Shown here: one piece after another, positions 47,706 to 57,237 of the stretch
Layout of the letters: each line of letters opens with the position of its first letter
Position numbering within the stretch: position 1 is the first letter of the stretch
Translations under genes and position numbers: made by a program
The notes under the pieces: model-generated
Seen by the model: only the letters and a program-made list of their open reading frames with translations
Told to the model about the DNA's origin: nothing
Database searches by the model: none
Assembly (NCBI GenBank): GCA_947243795.1
Contig: OX365937.1
Coordinates: 372,001 to 436,000, forward strand
Direction: 5' to 3'
DNA from: Saccharomyces uvarum
Taxonomy: Eukaryota; Ascomycota; Saccharomycetes; Saccharomycetales; Saccharomycetaceae
DNA: 64,000 nt

Positions 47706-49934
47706 CTAGTATAGCAGGTACGATAAAACAAGAAAAAAGATGGAACTGAACTCACTTGAGAAAAATGTAGAAGCCTTACCCTCGTATATTGAAATAGAAT
47801 GGGAAGTAGATGTCGAGCTTACTTGCAAGTTGAATGGAGATGGTTGGCTACTTGGAGCAGAAGAGTAATGTACCATTAACGATGATATTATAGAAGTTTC
47901 AATTTTAGTGTCCTGAGATGAACTTGCTGTTTCATTTAAAGAACTGGAAAACATTCTAGATGTCGTTGACAAAGTTCTATGCCCAGAGGTTACTTTAGTT
48001 TCCATTTTGATAGATGAACTAGGGACTTGCTCGGAAGTATGCACAAGACTGGATCTTAATGATGATTTGCTTATGTGCGCAGATGATTCGTCTGGAGCAG
48101 AACTGGAAATGGAGGGACTGAATGATTGTGAGTTGCTGGCGGAGACATTAAGGAAGCTTATCGCAGATGATGTGAGATTTCTATCGGCGGTTGTAGTAGA
48201 CTTTTCGGAGGAAACAGGAATAGTGCTAGTGGTTATTGTGGCGTGCTCAGACTTAGTGCTAACAACCGGGGTATCCGGAGTATTCGAAGTTTCAAATGCT
48301 GTGGATAGAGAGACTGACGACGTGCTATTAATCGTTACAGACCATGCGGTAGTACTAGTTGAAGTCACTGCCATAGTCAAAGTCTGCTCTGTGCTGGGAG
48401 TTTCCACATGGATGATCACCTCTGGTGTGGTTTGAGTGTCTGTTCCGACGGTAAAATTCGAGTCAGTGGAGTACGTGCTTGTGTATGTGCCTGTCCATCC
48501 TGTGGTGGTGGTTGACGTAAGTCTTGTACTTGGGGTCTCCACATGGATGATCACCTCTGGTGTGGTTTGAGTGTCTGTCCCGACGGTAAAAGTCGAGTCA
48601 GTGGAGTACGTGCTTGTGTATGTGCCTGTCCATCCTGTGGTGGTGGTTGACGTAAGTCTTGTACTTGGGGTCTCCACATGGATGATCACCTCTGGTGTGG
48701 TTTGAGTGTCTGTCCCGACGGTAAAAGTCGAGTCAGTGGAGTACGTGCTTGTGTATGTGCCTGTCCATCCTGTGGTGGTGGTTGACGTAAGTCTTGTACT
48801 TGGGGTCTCCACATGGATGATCACCTCTGGTGTGGTTTGAGTGTCTGTCCCGACGGTAAAAGTCGAGTCAGTGGAGTACGTGCTTGTGTATGTGCCTGTC
48901 CATCCTGTGGTGGTGGTTGAAGTGGTAAATGCATTTTTTGCGCTAGCCGTAGCGAGGCCCTCGCCCTGATAAACAATAAATTCCCTAGTAGTCGAAAATT
49001 CTGTAGCGTAAGTGGTATTTGCTATGGTATCAAGACATGAATATTGAAATTGCAAGACATGATCGATAGTATTCGTACCAACTGGAAGGGATTGTAATGC
49101 GTTAACCCATACCATTTCACCATTATCTAGTTCTTCGTCGAGTGTAATCCATAAACTACTACCAAAACAAGTGACATCGGCATTTATATCATTATAACTC
49201 TGTGGGAACCACCAATCGTTAAAGTCATTAGACGAATAAACCTGAACTGAAGAACAATCCAGACTAACATTGTGATTAGAATTATCATAATTGATCTTTT
49301 CAGTACCACCCAAGAAATGCCCATTTGGACAGCGCATACCCAAGTGATAACTTTCAAAGGAGCCGTAGCCAGTTGTACGCCCAGAATGTAAAACATTTTC
49401 TGTAAATGTAGCAGAATCGAAATCTACCGTATCAGACATTTGATCACCAAGTTGAATGAGCATGGGTCCAGACTTGAAAAATTTAGCGTTTTCTAATTCA
49501 TATGCATATTTGGAATCACCGTTGCTAAAGTTGAGGGAAAATGTTATAGAACCATCAATTGAATTATAAGAAGACAAATCTGTTTGAGCGGTGCAAGTCA
49601 ATATTGTATCTTCATATAGGTAGGCGGCTTGTTGGGAAACATAGCATTTGAAAGCCTCAGTACCATCATTTAAAGAAATGGTTGTTGTCTGATATGGGTC
49701 TGATAACTTAACTCTATAGACATGTGGCATTGATAACGTGAACTGATCACCCTCTTTGATGGAAGATGGGTCTGCAATGGTAAAATCAAAGCTTGCTGTC
49801 CAGCCTTGATCAGGTTGTTTATTGGAAGTCAGCGGGGCAATTTCTAAATTGGAAAAAGAGATATTGTCAATATCTGCTGCAGAGGTCAATGCCAAAGAAC
49901 AAAGCCATACAACTATTTTTAAAAAAATAAGCAT
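47706..49934 (-). CDS. SAG1: SAG1, alpha-agglutinin (mating adhesin)
   Basis: Predicted 742 residues, about 90 more than S. cerevisiae (650). Sag1 is the GPI-anchored wall adhesin of MATalpha cells that binds Aga2 on a-cells. A signal peptide is at the N-terminus (MLIFLKIVVWLCSLALTSAA). Three immunoglobulin-like domains follow (about 20-330, paired Cys), the ligand-binding part. Then come four 45-residue tandem repeats (about 339-512), a Ser/Thr-rich stalk (O-mannosylated), and a C-terminal GPI signal (FFSSEFSSIFFLVLSYLLY). Many N-glycosylation sequons are present. The extra length comes mostly from the repeat array. The promoter has two P'Q-type sites, so expression should be limited to alpha cells. 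Confidence 0.96.
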   Translation of the reverse strand: MLIFLKIVVWLCSLALTSAADIDNISFSNLEIAPLTSNKQPDQGWTASFDFTIADPSSIKEGDQFTLSMPHVYRVKLSDPYQTTTISLNDGTEAFKCYVSQQAAYLYEDTILTCTAQTDLSSYNSIDGSITFSLNFSNGDSKYAYELENAKFFKSGPMLIQLGDQMSDTVDFDSATFTENVLHSGRTTGYGSFESYHLGMRCPNGHFLGGTEKINYDNSNHNVSLDCSSVQVYSSNDFNDWWFPQSYNDINADVTCFGSSLWITLDEELDNGEMVWVNALQSLPVGTNTIDHVLQFQYSCLDTIANTTYATEFSTTREFIVYQGEGLATASAKNAFTTSTTTTGWTGTYTSTYSTDSTFTVGTDTQTTPEVIIHVETPSTRLTSTTTTGWTGTYTSTYSTDSTFTVGTDTQTTPEVIIHVETPSTRLTSTTTTGWTGTYTSTYSTDSTFTVGTDTQTTPEVIIHVETPSTRLTSTTTTGWTGTYTSTYSTDSNFTVGTDTQTTPEVIIHVETPSTEQTLTMAVTSTSTTAWSVTINSTSSVSLSTAFETSNTPDTPVVSTKSEHATITTSTIPVSSEKSTTTADRNLTSSAISFLNVSASNSQSFSPSISSSAPDESSAHISKSSLRSSLVHTSEQVPSSSIKMETKVTSGHRTLSTTSRMFSSSLNETASSSQDTKIETSIISSLMVHYSSAPSSQPSPFNLQVSSTSTSHSISIYEGKASTFFSSEFSSIFFLVLSYLLY
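48400..48920 (-). repeat. 135-bp tandem repeats in SAG1 (flocculin-like units)
   Basis: Four copies in register: the mark ACATGGATGATCACC begins at 48406, 48541, 48676 and 48811, exactly 135 bp apart. The three copies nearest the gene's 5' end look identical; the fourth (lowest coordinates) differs at a few bases. Each unit encodes 45 residues with TTTTGWTGTYTSTYSTDS, then FTVGTDTQTTPEVIIHVETP. This recalls the Flo1/Flo5/Flo9 repeat (TTTxxWTGTFTST...VIVIRTP), also 45 residues. The match to flocculin repeats is from memory. Confidence 0.95.
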
Positions 49935-51029
49935 TTTAAATGATGACGGATCCTTGTACTTCTTTTCTGGTGGTTATGTTATGTTGTGCTATCATATTAA
50001 ATGAGAAAACGAGACATCACAGAAGAATACTAATGAGAGTGACTGGTAAAATACCGACATTAACAAACAGTTTTTTCACATATATTTATAATAGCGAAAA
50101 GGTACTTTTTTTCCACATGGTTGCTATTTTCAACAAATACAATTTGTTACATTATCAAACAATTCCATTGTACCGATGCCTTCGAGAATTCAAGCATAAA
50201 CTAAGCGCTTAGAGCATAAAAATGGCATCTAGTTGTAATGGTGTGGTAAAGGCAAAAATGGTTTTAGTTTGTTTTTTTGCAGTAGATATTTCCTAATTGA
50301 GTTGATGGTAGGGATTTTCCAGAACTGACCTTCCTAATTGGGTTATCAATGATTTGCAAAGCAAAGTGAGTGCGGAGGAAAAACCCTGCAACTACCTCAA
50401 AACGGATAGAATGTGCGTGATTGTTTGAAGTTTCGGCACTCAGTGTTGAAACTCCCACCTTCTTTGAATTCTCAACTGACAGCGAATGAACCTGAATTGA
50501 ACTTGAAAGAGGCCATCTAAAACACCACAATTGGAATCACACGGTTTCAAGCCGTTACTCACCAATCCTCCGCCCCGGAATACCAAGGCTGTCGTTAAAG
50601 TATATTGCATGTTCATCTCAACGTCTATGCGTGTAATTGTACATTCTTAGTGAGTTGGCATTTAGACTACTTTTTCTCTATCAACCGCCTTTATGAATGA
50701 GGCTGCAGAGTTTAAGAGTAAGGTAATTGAAAGAACAGCAGGAAAGAACCAATCTCTAACGTCCCAATCATGTCGCATGAAGATGAAAAATGCTTGCCTT
50801 GCTTTATCAAAGGTATTCTTGGCGCAATCAAGACCATCTTTCCCTTCGTTAAATATCTCACTTCCGGGTATCCTTCTAGTAATGAAGGAAATAGGAGGGA
50901 ATCCAAATCAGTCTTAACTATTAAGTAAGTAAATAGAAATATAGTAAAAGAACTATTGTAGCTACCACTCGAGGAAAAACACCAGCCTTGAAAGCATCAT
51001 TATTTTGGATATAGGACATACTTTTGCCC
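49935..51029. other. SAG1/APL1 divergent intergenic region
   Basis: About 1.1 kb, the upstream region of both SAG1 and APL1. It contains the P'Q sites listed separately. Small open frames (for example 49940-50212 and 50693-50917 on the plus strand) have no recognisable product. No tRNA or LTR seen. Confidence 0.55.
50289..50352 (-). promoter_or_regulatory. two P'Q-type MATalpha1/Mcm1 sites of SAG1
   Basis: TTTCCTAATTGAGTTGATGG (50289-50308) and TTCCTAATTGGGTTATCAATGA-like sequence (50331-50352) both fit a degenerate Mcm1 box (TTTCCTAATTNGG) next to a Q box (TCAATGA). The second is the better match. They lie 355-420 bp before the SAG1 ATG. Such sites confer alpha-specific, pheromone-inducible expression in S. 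cerevisiae, as expected for SAG1. Confidence 0.8.
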
Positions 51030-53132
51030 ATGTCCGATCAAAGGGTTTTTGCTAGATATAAAGCAAATGAAATTGTCACTGATCTACAGAATTTTGGAGT
51101 GAAGAAATTTAAATCAAATACAACAAGGAGGAAAAATGCTCTAAGAAAAATTATTGCAAATCTGACGCTAGGAAACTATGGTGAAATGTCCCTTTTATTT
51201 CCTGAGCTTTTGAAATTTTGGCAGATTGAAGATGATTTAGAAGTGAAAAGAATTTGTCATGAATACATTAGAGTGATGGGAGTATTAAAACCCCAACAGG
51301 CCAAAGAGGCATTGCCCTTCATAATGGACGATTTCAAAAGTAGAGACGGAAAATTGCAAATGTTGGCATTGAGGACTTTGGTATTAGTTCCCTTAAGGGA
51401 GTTCTCTGACCAAGCTTTCGACTGTATCATATCATTGGTAAATCACAAGGCTCCACCTGAAGATGTCACAAGAATGGCAATCTACGCATTACTAGATTTG
51501 GATGAAATTGATCATGAGAGGGTCTTAGGTCTATCAAGCATTCTACATGAGATTGTAAGATTACAATCAAGTCCTCCGGAAGTTGTCGTAGCTGCATTAC
51601 ACACTTTGTATTCTGTTCATGAGAAGAACGCTAATATGGAACCTTTCGAACTTTCTTTGGATCTCGCCTTTAATATGCTAGAACTTTTACCCGAATTAAA
51701 TGAATGGAACAAGGCCACTGTATTGGAAATTCTAACAACTTCGGTTGTACCGCAGCATTATTTGGACGCTAACGAAATGATCGAGTTGACTTTACCGTAC
51801 CTTCAACAGGTCAACACCTATGTAGTGTTGAACACTTTCAAATTCATCATGTACTTATTGAATTATGTTGATGTGATTAAAGAAAGTCTAGCCGAAAAAT
51901 TATCTAATTCGGTGATAGCTTTATTAGACAAACCTCCAGAGCTACAATTTTTAGTGTTAAGAAATGTCATCCTTCTTCTTTTGAGCCGGGAATCATCTTT
52001 GCTACGGCTAGACATCTCATACTTTTTTATCGAATACAATGATCCTATATATATTAAGGACACGAAATTGGAGTGTCTATATCTTTTAGCCGACAAGGAA
52101 ACATTACCAAGAATTTTAGAGGAACTAGAACAATACGCTACAGACATAGATATCCAAATGTCAAGAAAGTCAGTCAGAGCCATTGGTAACCTAGCTGTTA
52201 AACTAGATGAAGATTCAGTACATGATTGTGTTGCTGTCCTGTTAGACTTGCTAGAGTTTGGCGTTGATTACGTTGTTCAGGAAATCATGTCTGTTTTTAG
52301 AAACATCCTAAGAAAATATCCTAATAATTTTAAAAAAAATGTGAAAGAATTAGTCAAACATACAGAAGTGGTACAAGAACCTGAATCTAAAAATGCAATG
52401 ATTTGGATAATCACGCAATATTCAGATATCATTCCGAATTACCTGGACTTATTCAAAGTCTTTTCTTCCAATATGTTTAATGAGACGTTAGAGGTGCAGT
52501 TTTCAATTCTGAATTCAGCAACGAAATTTTTCATCAGATGCCCTACAAAGGAAACGGAAGAACTTTGCATGGATTTGTTGAAAGGTTGTACTGATCAGGA
52601 AAACAATCCTGATTTAAGAGATAAAGCATTTATGTATTGGAGGTTGTTGTCGTTAACAAAGATGTCCGGTACTTCAAGCGCGCTAACGTTTGAAGCTCTA
52701 AAGTCAGTGGTAGATGGAGAATTGCCGCTAATAGAAATGAACACAAAATTAGATCCTACTGTTTTGGAAGAACTAGAATTAAATATTGGTACAATAGTAT
52801 CAATCTATCTAAAGCCTGTTTCCCATATTTTCAGGTTGAATAAAACAAAATTGTTGCCACCAAGCCCTGTCCTAAATTCAAATAAAGATCTACTTCCAGT
52901 AGTCGATAATTCGTTCTCGCCAACCGGAGCCAATAGAAACCGCCAAAATTCAGAAAGTCAATCTTCAACGAAGTCTAGAAGGACTGCTATGATGGATGAT
53001 TATGATAAACCCGCTGAAAAAATCAATCAGTTGAAGGGGAAACGAAAGTCTAGTTCCAACAACCCTTCAAAACTCTCACGAAAACCCTCAACTCTATTAA
53101 GAAAGCTTTCTATGAAGAGGCCGTTTTCGTGA
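51030..53132 (+). CDS. APL1: APL1, AP-2 adaptor complex beta subunit
   Basis: Predicted 700 residues from MSDQRVFARYKANEIVTDLQ, exactly the S. cerevisiae length (an ATG two codons earlier is also in frame). Apl1 is the large beta chain of the AP-2 endocytic adaptor at the plasma membrane. The adaptin N-terminal HEAT/ARM solenoid fills about 10-590 (KFKSNTTRRKNALRKIIANLTLGNYGEMSLLFPELLKF is the conserved start). The tail is basic and Ser-rich (KGKRKSSSNNPSKLSRKPSTLLRKLSMKRPFS) and lacks the large hinge and ear of metazoan beta2. Confidence 0.96.
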   Translation: MSDQRVFARYKANEIVTDLQNFGVKKFKSNTTRRKNALRKIIANLTLGNYGEMSLLFPELLKFWQIEDDLEVKRICHEYIRVMGVLKPQQAKEALPFIMDDFKSRDGKLQMLALRTLVLVPLREFSDQAFDCIISLVNHKAPPEDVTRMAIYALLDLDEIDHERVLGLSSILHEIVRLQSSPPEVVVAALHTLYSVHEKNANMEPFELSLDLAFNMLELLPELNEWNKATVLEILTTSVVPQHYLDANEMIELTLPYLQQVNTYVVLNTFKFIMYLLNYVDVIKESLAEKLSNSVIALLDKPPELQFLVLRNVILLLLSRESSLLRLDISYFFIEYNDPIYIKDTKLECLYLLADKETLPRILEELEQYATDIDIQMSRKSVRAIGNLAVKLDEDSVHDCVAVLLDLLEFGVDYVVQEIMSVFRNILRKYPNNFKKNVKELVKHTEVVQEPESKNAMIWIITQYSDIIPNYLDLFKVFSSNMFNETLEVQFSILNSATKFFIRCPTKETEELCMDLLKGCTDQENNPDLRDKAFMYWRLLSLTKMSGTSSALTFEALKSVVDGELPLIEMNTKLDPTVLEELELNIGTIVSIYLKPVSHIFRLNKTKLLPPSPVLNSNKDLLPVVDNSFSPTGANRNRQNSESQSSTKSRRTAMMDDYDKPAEKINQLKGKRKSSSNNPSKLSRKPSTLLRKLSMKRPFS

Positions 53133-53718
53133 CCGCTAATGATATTGACTTTATGTCACACCATATTTTTCCAAACATTTACAATAAAATGACAATAAAA
53201 AACCTTGATCATTTCTCATTTCTACGCAAAATACACATCCTTTTGATATTCATATAACGTTCTCTTACACTACATGGCACACTCTCAATTAAATAGCTAG
53301 CGTGCATATATAAAATAGAGGAACTGAATGGATACTGGAATTTCATCGTACAGTTTTACTGTACATGGTATCCAAATTAAAATTACGGAAGTCAAATTAC
53401 TTAAAAATTATATTATTTATTCATGAAACGGTAGTTTGGCCTTACTTGATGTACAAAGTGAGTGAGAGACAATCATTTCTCTTTTCTATCGCCCATTTCT
53501 GGTACTCTGAAAGGTGCATATACCATATACATACGCATATATATTATACGTACTTTGAGATTTAAATGTGTTTGATTAAACAATCGCTTTCAACTACAAA
53601 TAAATCTCTGGGCATCACTGAGGCTAGATTAAGCACACGGGAAACCATGGCGCTGCTCCTGGAACTTCCGGTCCGAAGCAGTTGTTCCCAGTCTCGTTGT
53701 TTTTTTGTCTGCACTCTC
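53133..53718. other. convergent intergenic region APL1/LSO1
   Basis: About 590 bp, A+T-rich at 53500-53560 (TATATATTATACG). Short open frames at 53365-53565 and 53566-53772 have no protein-like support. No RNA gene seen. Confidence 0.5.
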
Positions 53719-54000
53719 TCAGTATCTTTTCCCCTTGCCGCCTCTACCCAACACCTTTTCTTCGGCGGCTAATAAATCTTCCCTTTCCTTCTTGGCTCTC
53801 AACTTCTCTGCCTTTTTTTGCTCCAATTCTAGCTTTTTCTCATTGGGGGTTCTTGCACCTTGTTCCCACTTCTGAGCCTCTTGTGCCTCTAACTGTTGTT
53901 TCTCCAACTGGTCTTTCTCGTAAGCCTGTCTGCGCTTTCTGGCCCTTCCTGCAGCCACTTTTTTGGCTGTCTCAGAATATCTTTTTCCCGTGTTATGCAT
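53719..54000 (-). CDS. LSO1: LSO1 (YJR005C-A), small ribosome-associated protein
   Basis: Predicted 93 residues, equal to S. cerevisiae Lso1. It is almost entirely alpha-helical and charged (KRYSETAKKVAAGRARKRRQAYEKDQLEKQQLEAQEAQKWEQGA), a pattern shared with its paralog Lso2, a ribosome hibernation/recovery factor. LSO1 expression rises in iron deprivation in S. cerevisiae. The C-terminus GRGGKGKRY is basic. It is short and easily missed by gene finders; the strong codon pattern and full-length match make it real. An Aft1-type site lies upstream. Confidence 0.93.
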   Translation of the reverse strand: MHNTGKRYSETAKKVAAGRARKRRQAYEKDQLEKQQLEAQEAQKWEQGARTPNEKKLELEQKKAEKLRAKKEREDLLAAEEKVLGRGGKGKRY

Positions 54001-54131
54001 GATTTTTTTCTCTTTAACTTCTTATGGCGTTTAAGTGGTTCGTTACAAGAAGTTAACAAGCTCTATATAGACGTTCACACGAACACGCTCTCTCTGTCTA
54101 TATATATGTTGCCTCGGCTGCCCAAAAAGAA

Positions 54132-54138
54132 GGGTGCA
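54132..54138 (-). promoter_or_regulatory. Aft1/Aft2-type iron-responsive element of LSO1
   Basis: TGCACCC on the minus strand (complement of 54132-54138), 132 bp before the LSO1 start. It carries the CACCC core of the Aft1/Aft2 site (PyPuCACCCPu; the last base differs). LSO1 is known to be induced when iron is scarce, so the site is plausible. It lies between LSO1 and POL31, which share this 450-bp divergent promoter. Confidence 0.65.
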
Positions 54139-54342
54139 GAAGGTCTCAGATGTTCTTCTTCCACCAGTTTGTCACAACTAGCCAACCTACCAACCGACTG
54201 CTCTGGCCTTTTTTGGGTGTCCTTCCCCTGCTTCGTTAGTAGAGAAAGTGGCAAAAAGGGTGTCAAAAAAGACAATGGACGGGAAAAATCAGAATAGCCG
54301 CCAAGACTGTCTGAGATCTGTATCGCTTTTCACGATGATGCC

Positions 54343-54352
54343 TGACGCGTCA
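54343..54352 (+). promoter_or_regulatory. palindromic MCB element of POL31
   Basis: TGACGCGTCA, a perfect 10-bp palindrome containing the MluI cell-cycle box ACGCGT (54345-54350), lies about 100 bp before the POL31 start. MBF (Mbp1/Swi6) drives DNA replication genes at G1/S through such boxes, as expected for a polymerase delta subunit. Confidence 0.85.
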
Positions 54353-54450
54353 AGTTAATTTGGAAGTTTAAGACCAATGACTATGTGGCACATTGCATTA
54401 GGTGGGTTGTAACCGGCTCCCTTTTACTGTACAGACGGGCAACGAGAATA

Positions 54451-55920
54451 ATGGATGCGTTATTAACAAAGTTCAACGAGGCCAGGACTATCCAAGACGA
54501 AGGTCCGTCCCAACCATTGAAGAGGGTAAGGATTGGCGATGATGGTCTTCGTAACAAATCAAATCCATTCCAATTGTGTTATAAAGAACGCGACTACGGG
54601 TCCCAGTACTATCACATGTACCAGTACCGCTTGAAGACTTTCAGGGAACGTGTATTGAAAGAATGTAATAAAAGATGGGATGCCGGTTTTACCTTGAATG
54701 GGAAGTTGGTCCAAAAAAAGGATAAAGTACTGGATATTCAAGGAAATCAACCATGTTGGTGCGTGGGCTCCATCTACTGTGAGATGAAGTACAAACCGAA
54801 CGTGCTGGACGAAGTGATCAATGACACTTATGGCGCGCCGGACTTAACAAAAAGTTATACTGATAAAGAAGATGGTTCCGATGAGATCATGTTGGAAGAT
54901 GAAAGTGGGAGGGTGCTTCTGGCCGGTGATTTCATTCGGTCTACACCCTTCATCACGGGTGTTGTTGTGGGAATACTGGGTATGGAAGCCGATGCGGGGA
55001 CTTTCCAAGTTCTGGATATATGCTATCCCACTCCCTTATTGCAAAATCCTTTACCCACGCAAAACGCCACTTCCCAGACTAAGGGCAAAATTGCTCTTGT
55101 TTCTGGATTGAACCTGAATAACAAATCACCTGATAGGCTACTTAGGTTAGAGATCTTAAGAGAGTTTTTGATGGGAAGGATTAATAGTAAAACTGACAAT
55201 GTTTCTCAAATTGGTAGATTATTAATATGTGGCAACTTTGTTGATTTCGACGTTGAAGCTGTGACCAAGGATGAATTGACGACTTCTCTAACTGAATTCA
55301 GTAAATTTCTACACAATGTTTTACCTTCCATCTCCGTTGATATGATGCCTGGTACCAACGATCCCAGTAACAAATCGCTACCTCAACAGCCTTTCCATAA
55401 ATCATTATTTGACAATGCACTTGATTCTTACTTCGATGACTCTAACAAAAAGATTCTGAATCTAGTGACGAACCCTTATAAATTCAACTATAACGGTGTA
55501 GACGTTCTCACTATTTCAGGTAAAAATATCAATGATATCTGTAAATACATAATACCATCAAATGAGAATGTAAAAGACGGTCAAGACAAGGAGGCAAAAG
55601 ACGAAGATAGCGAAGAGTTCAATGACAATATAGAACATCGACTGGATCTAATGGAATGTACCATGAAGTGGCAAAACATCGCACCTACTGCACCTGATAC
55701 ATTATGGTGTTATCCATATAAGGATGAGGATCCCTTCGTACTGAACGAATGGCCACACGTTTACGTTGTGGGTAACCAACCGAGCTTCGGAACAAGGCTA
55801 ATGGAAATAGGTGGTAAGAAGATAAGAATAATATCTGTGCCTGAATTCAGTTCCACTGGGGTTGTAGTGCTACTGAATTTGGAAACTTTAGAAATAGAGA
55901 CAGTCAAGATTGACATTTAA
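54451..55920 (+). CDS. POL31: POL31 (HYS2), DNA polymerase delta and zeta subunit
   Basis: Predicted 489 residues from MDALLTKFNEART (S. cerevisiae 487); the frame continues 22 codons upstream, but that part is not conserved. Pol31 is the B-subunit of DNA polymerase delta (with Pol3, Pol32) and also part of Pol zeta. Visible: an N-terminal OB-fold region (QPCWCVGSIYCEMKYKPNVLDEV; FIRSTPFITGVVVGILGME) and an inactive calcineurin-like phosphoesterase domain (KIALVSGLNLNN, RLLICGNFVDF, VDMMPGTNDPSNKSLPQQPFH). An acidic loop lies near 390-410. The MCB in the promoter agrees with S-phase expression. Confidence 0.97.
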   Translation: MDALLTKFNEARTIQDEGPSQPLKRVRIGDDGLRNKSNPFQLCYKERDYGSQYYHMYQYRLKTFRERVLKECNKRWDAGFTLNGKLVQKKDKVLDIQGNQPCWCVGSIYCEMKYKPNVLDEVINDTYGAPDLTKSYTDKEDGSDEIMLEDESGRVLLAGDFIRSTPFITGVVVGILGMEADAGTFQVLDICYPTPLLQNPLPTQNATSQTKGKIALVSGLNLNNKSPDRLLRLEILREFLMGRINSKTDNVSQIGRLLICGNFVDFDVEAVTKDELTTSLTEFSKFLHNVLPSISVDMMPGTNDPSNKSLPQQPFHKSLFDNALDSYFDDSNKKILNLVTNPYKFNYNGVDVLTISGKNINDICKYIIPSNENVKDGQDKEAKDEDSEEFNDNIEHRLDLMECTMKWQNIAPTAPDTLWCYPYKDEDPFVLNEWPHVYVVGNQPSFGTRLMEIGGKKIRIISVPEFSSTGVVVLLNLETLEIETVKIDI

Positions 55921-56322
55921 AGAAAAATAGGACAAAAGAAAAACTATCACGTACTTACACATACCTATATTTATATAAAGGTAATCATTCATCATTGTAG
56001 CCACCTTTTTTGACGCTGTTTCGATGCTTTTCCTAAAAACTTGATGGGTTTCTAGCATATTAAATCTTGTTTCCTCTTCTAATGACGGTTTCTTACCCGC
56101 CGTTGAAGAAAAAAAATTTTCTTCGAAGAGGCGAAAAAAAGAGAAGAGAAAGCACAAATCTAATGGTTTAGTACTATAAGATTTCAATTACGCATCTTAA
56201 CCATTGCGTATTGCCTATATCAATAAGAAGTAAAAGCACACCTTCTTACTGATCAAATCCCGTCTCCATAACTTTGTGTCTTTATTCTACTGCCCCACGT
56301 ACCATCTACAACACACTAAATA
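55921..56322. other. POL31/SUI2 intergenic region
   Basis: About 400 bp: 3' end of POL31 and promoter of SUI2. The antisense frame at 55888-56187 has no protein-like character. No regulator site recognised with confidence. Confidence 0.5.
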
Positions 56323-57237
56323 ATGTCTACTTCTCATTGCAGATTTTATGAAAACAAATACCCAGAAATTGACGACATCGTCATGGTCAACGTCCAACAG
56401 ATTGCTGAAATGGGTGCTTACGTTAAATTGTTGGAATATGACAACATTGAGGGTATGATTCTACTGAGTGAATTATCTCGTAGACGTATTAGATCCATTC
56501 AAAAATTGATTCGTGTTGGTAAAAACGATGTTGCCGTTGTCCTTCGTGTTGACAAAGAAAAGGGTTACATTGATTTATCTAAACGTCGTGTTTCTTCCGA
56601 GGATATCATTAAATGCGAAGAAAAATATCAAAAATCCAAGACTGTTCATTCCATCCTAAGATATTGCGCTGAAAAATTCCAAATCTCTTTGGAAGAACTA
56701 TACAAGACCATTGCTTGGCCATTAAGTCGAAAATTCGGTCATGCTTACGAAGCTTTCAAACTTTCCATCATTGACGAAACTGTTTGGACAGGTATCGAAC
56801 CACCATCAAAAGATGTTTTAGATGAATTAAAGAACTATATCTCTAAGAGATTGACACCACAAGCCGTTAAAATTAGAGCAGACGCTGAAGTATCTTGTTT
56901 CAGTTACGAAGGTATCGATGCCATCAAAGAGGCCTTGAAGTCAGCTGAAGATATGTCCACAGAACAAATGCAAATTAAAGTTAAGTTGGTTGCCGCCCCA
57001 TTGTACGTCTTAACCACTCAAGCCTTAGATAAACAAAAGGGTATTGAACAGTTAGAACGCGCTATTGAAAAAATCACCGAAGTCATTACCAAATATGGCG
57101 GTGTTTGTAACATTACCATGCCACCAAAGGCTGTTACTGCTACTGAAGATGCTGAATTACAGGCTCTATTAGAAAGTAAAGAATTAGAAAACAAATCTGA
57201 CTCTGAAGATGACGAGGATGAATCGGATGACGAATAA
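56323..57237 (+). CDS. SUI2: SUI2, translation initiation factor eIF2 alpha
   Basis: Predicted 304 residues, equal to S. cerevisiae. Sui2 is the alpha subunit of eIF2, which brings Met-tRNAi to the 40S ribosome. The S1-type OB domain (about 14-90) contains LLSELSRRRIRS, where the Ser52 target of the Gcn2 kinase is the S of ELSRRR. Then a helical domain (about 95-185) and an alpha/beta domain (about 190-280) follow. The C-terminal tail is acidic (DDEDESDDE), as in yeast. Codon usage looks highly biased, as for abundant proteins. Confidence 0.98.
   Translation: MSTSHCRFYENKYPEIDDIVMVNVQQIAEMGAYVKLLEYDNIEGMILLSELSRRRIRSIQKLIRVGKNDVAVVLRVDKEKGYIDLSKRRVSSEDIIKCEEKYQKSKTVHSILRYCAEKFQISLEELYKTIAWPLSRKFGHAYEAFKLSIIDETVWTGIEPPSKDVLDELKNYISKRLTPQAVKIRADAEVSCFSYEGIDAIKEALKSAEDMSTEQMQIKVKLVAAPLYVLTTQALDKQKGIEQLERAIEKITEVITKYGGVCNITMPPKAVTATEDAELQALLESKELENKSDSEDDEDESDDE

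Noticed and set aside
48007-48435. 142-codon plus-strand open frame in SAG1
   Set aside because: Antisense shadow of the Ser/Thr-rich stalk; no independent start context or known product.
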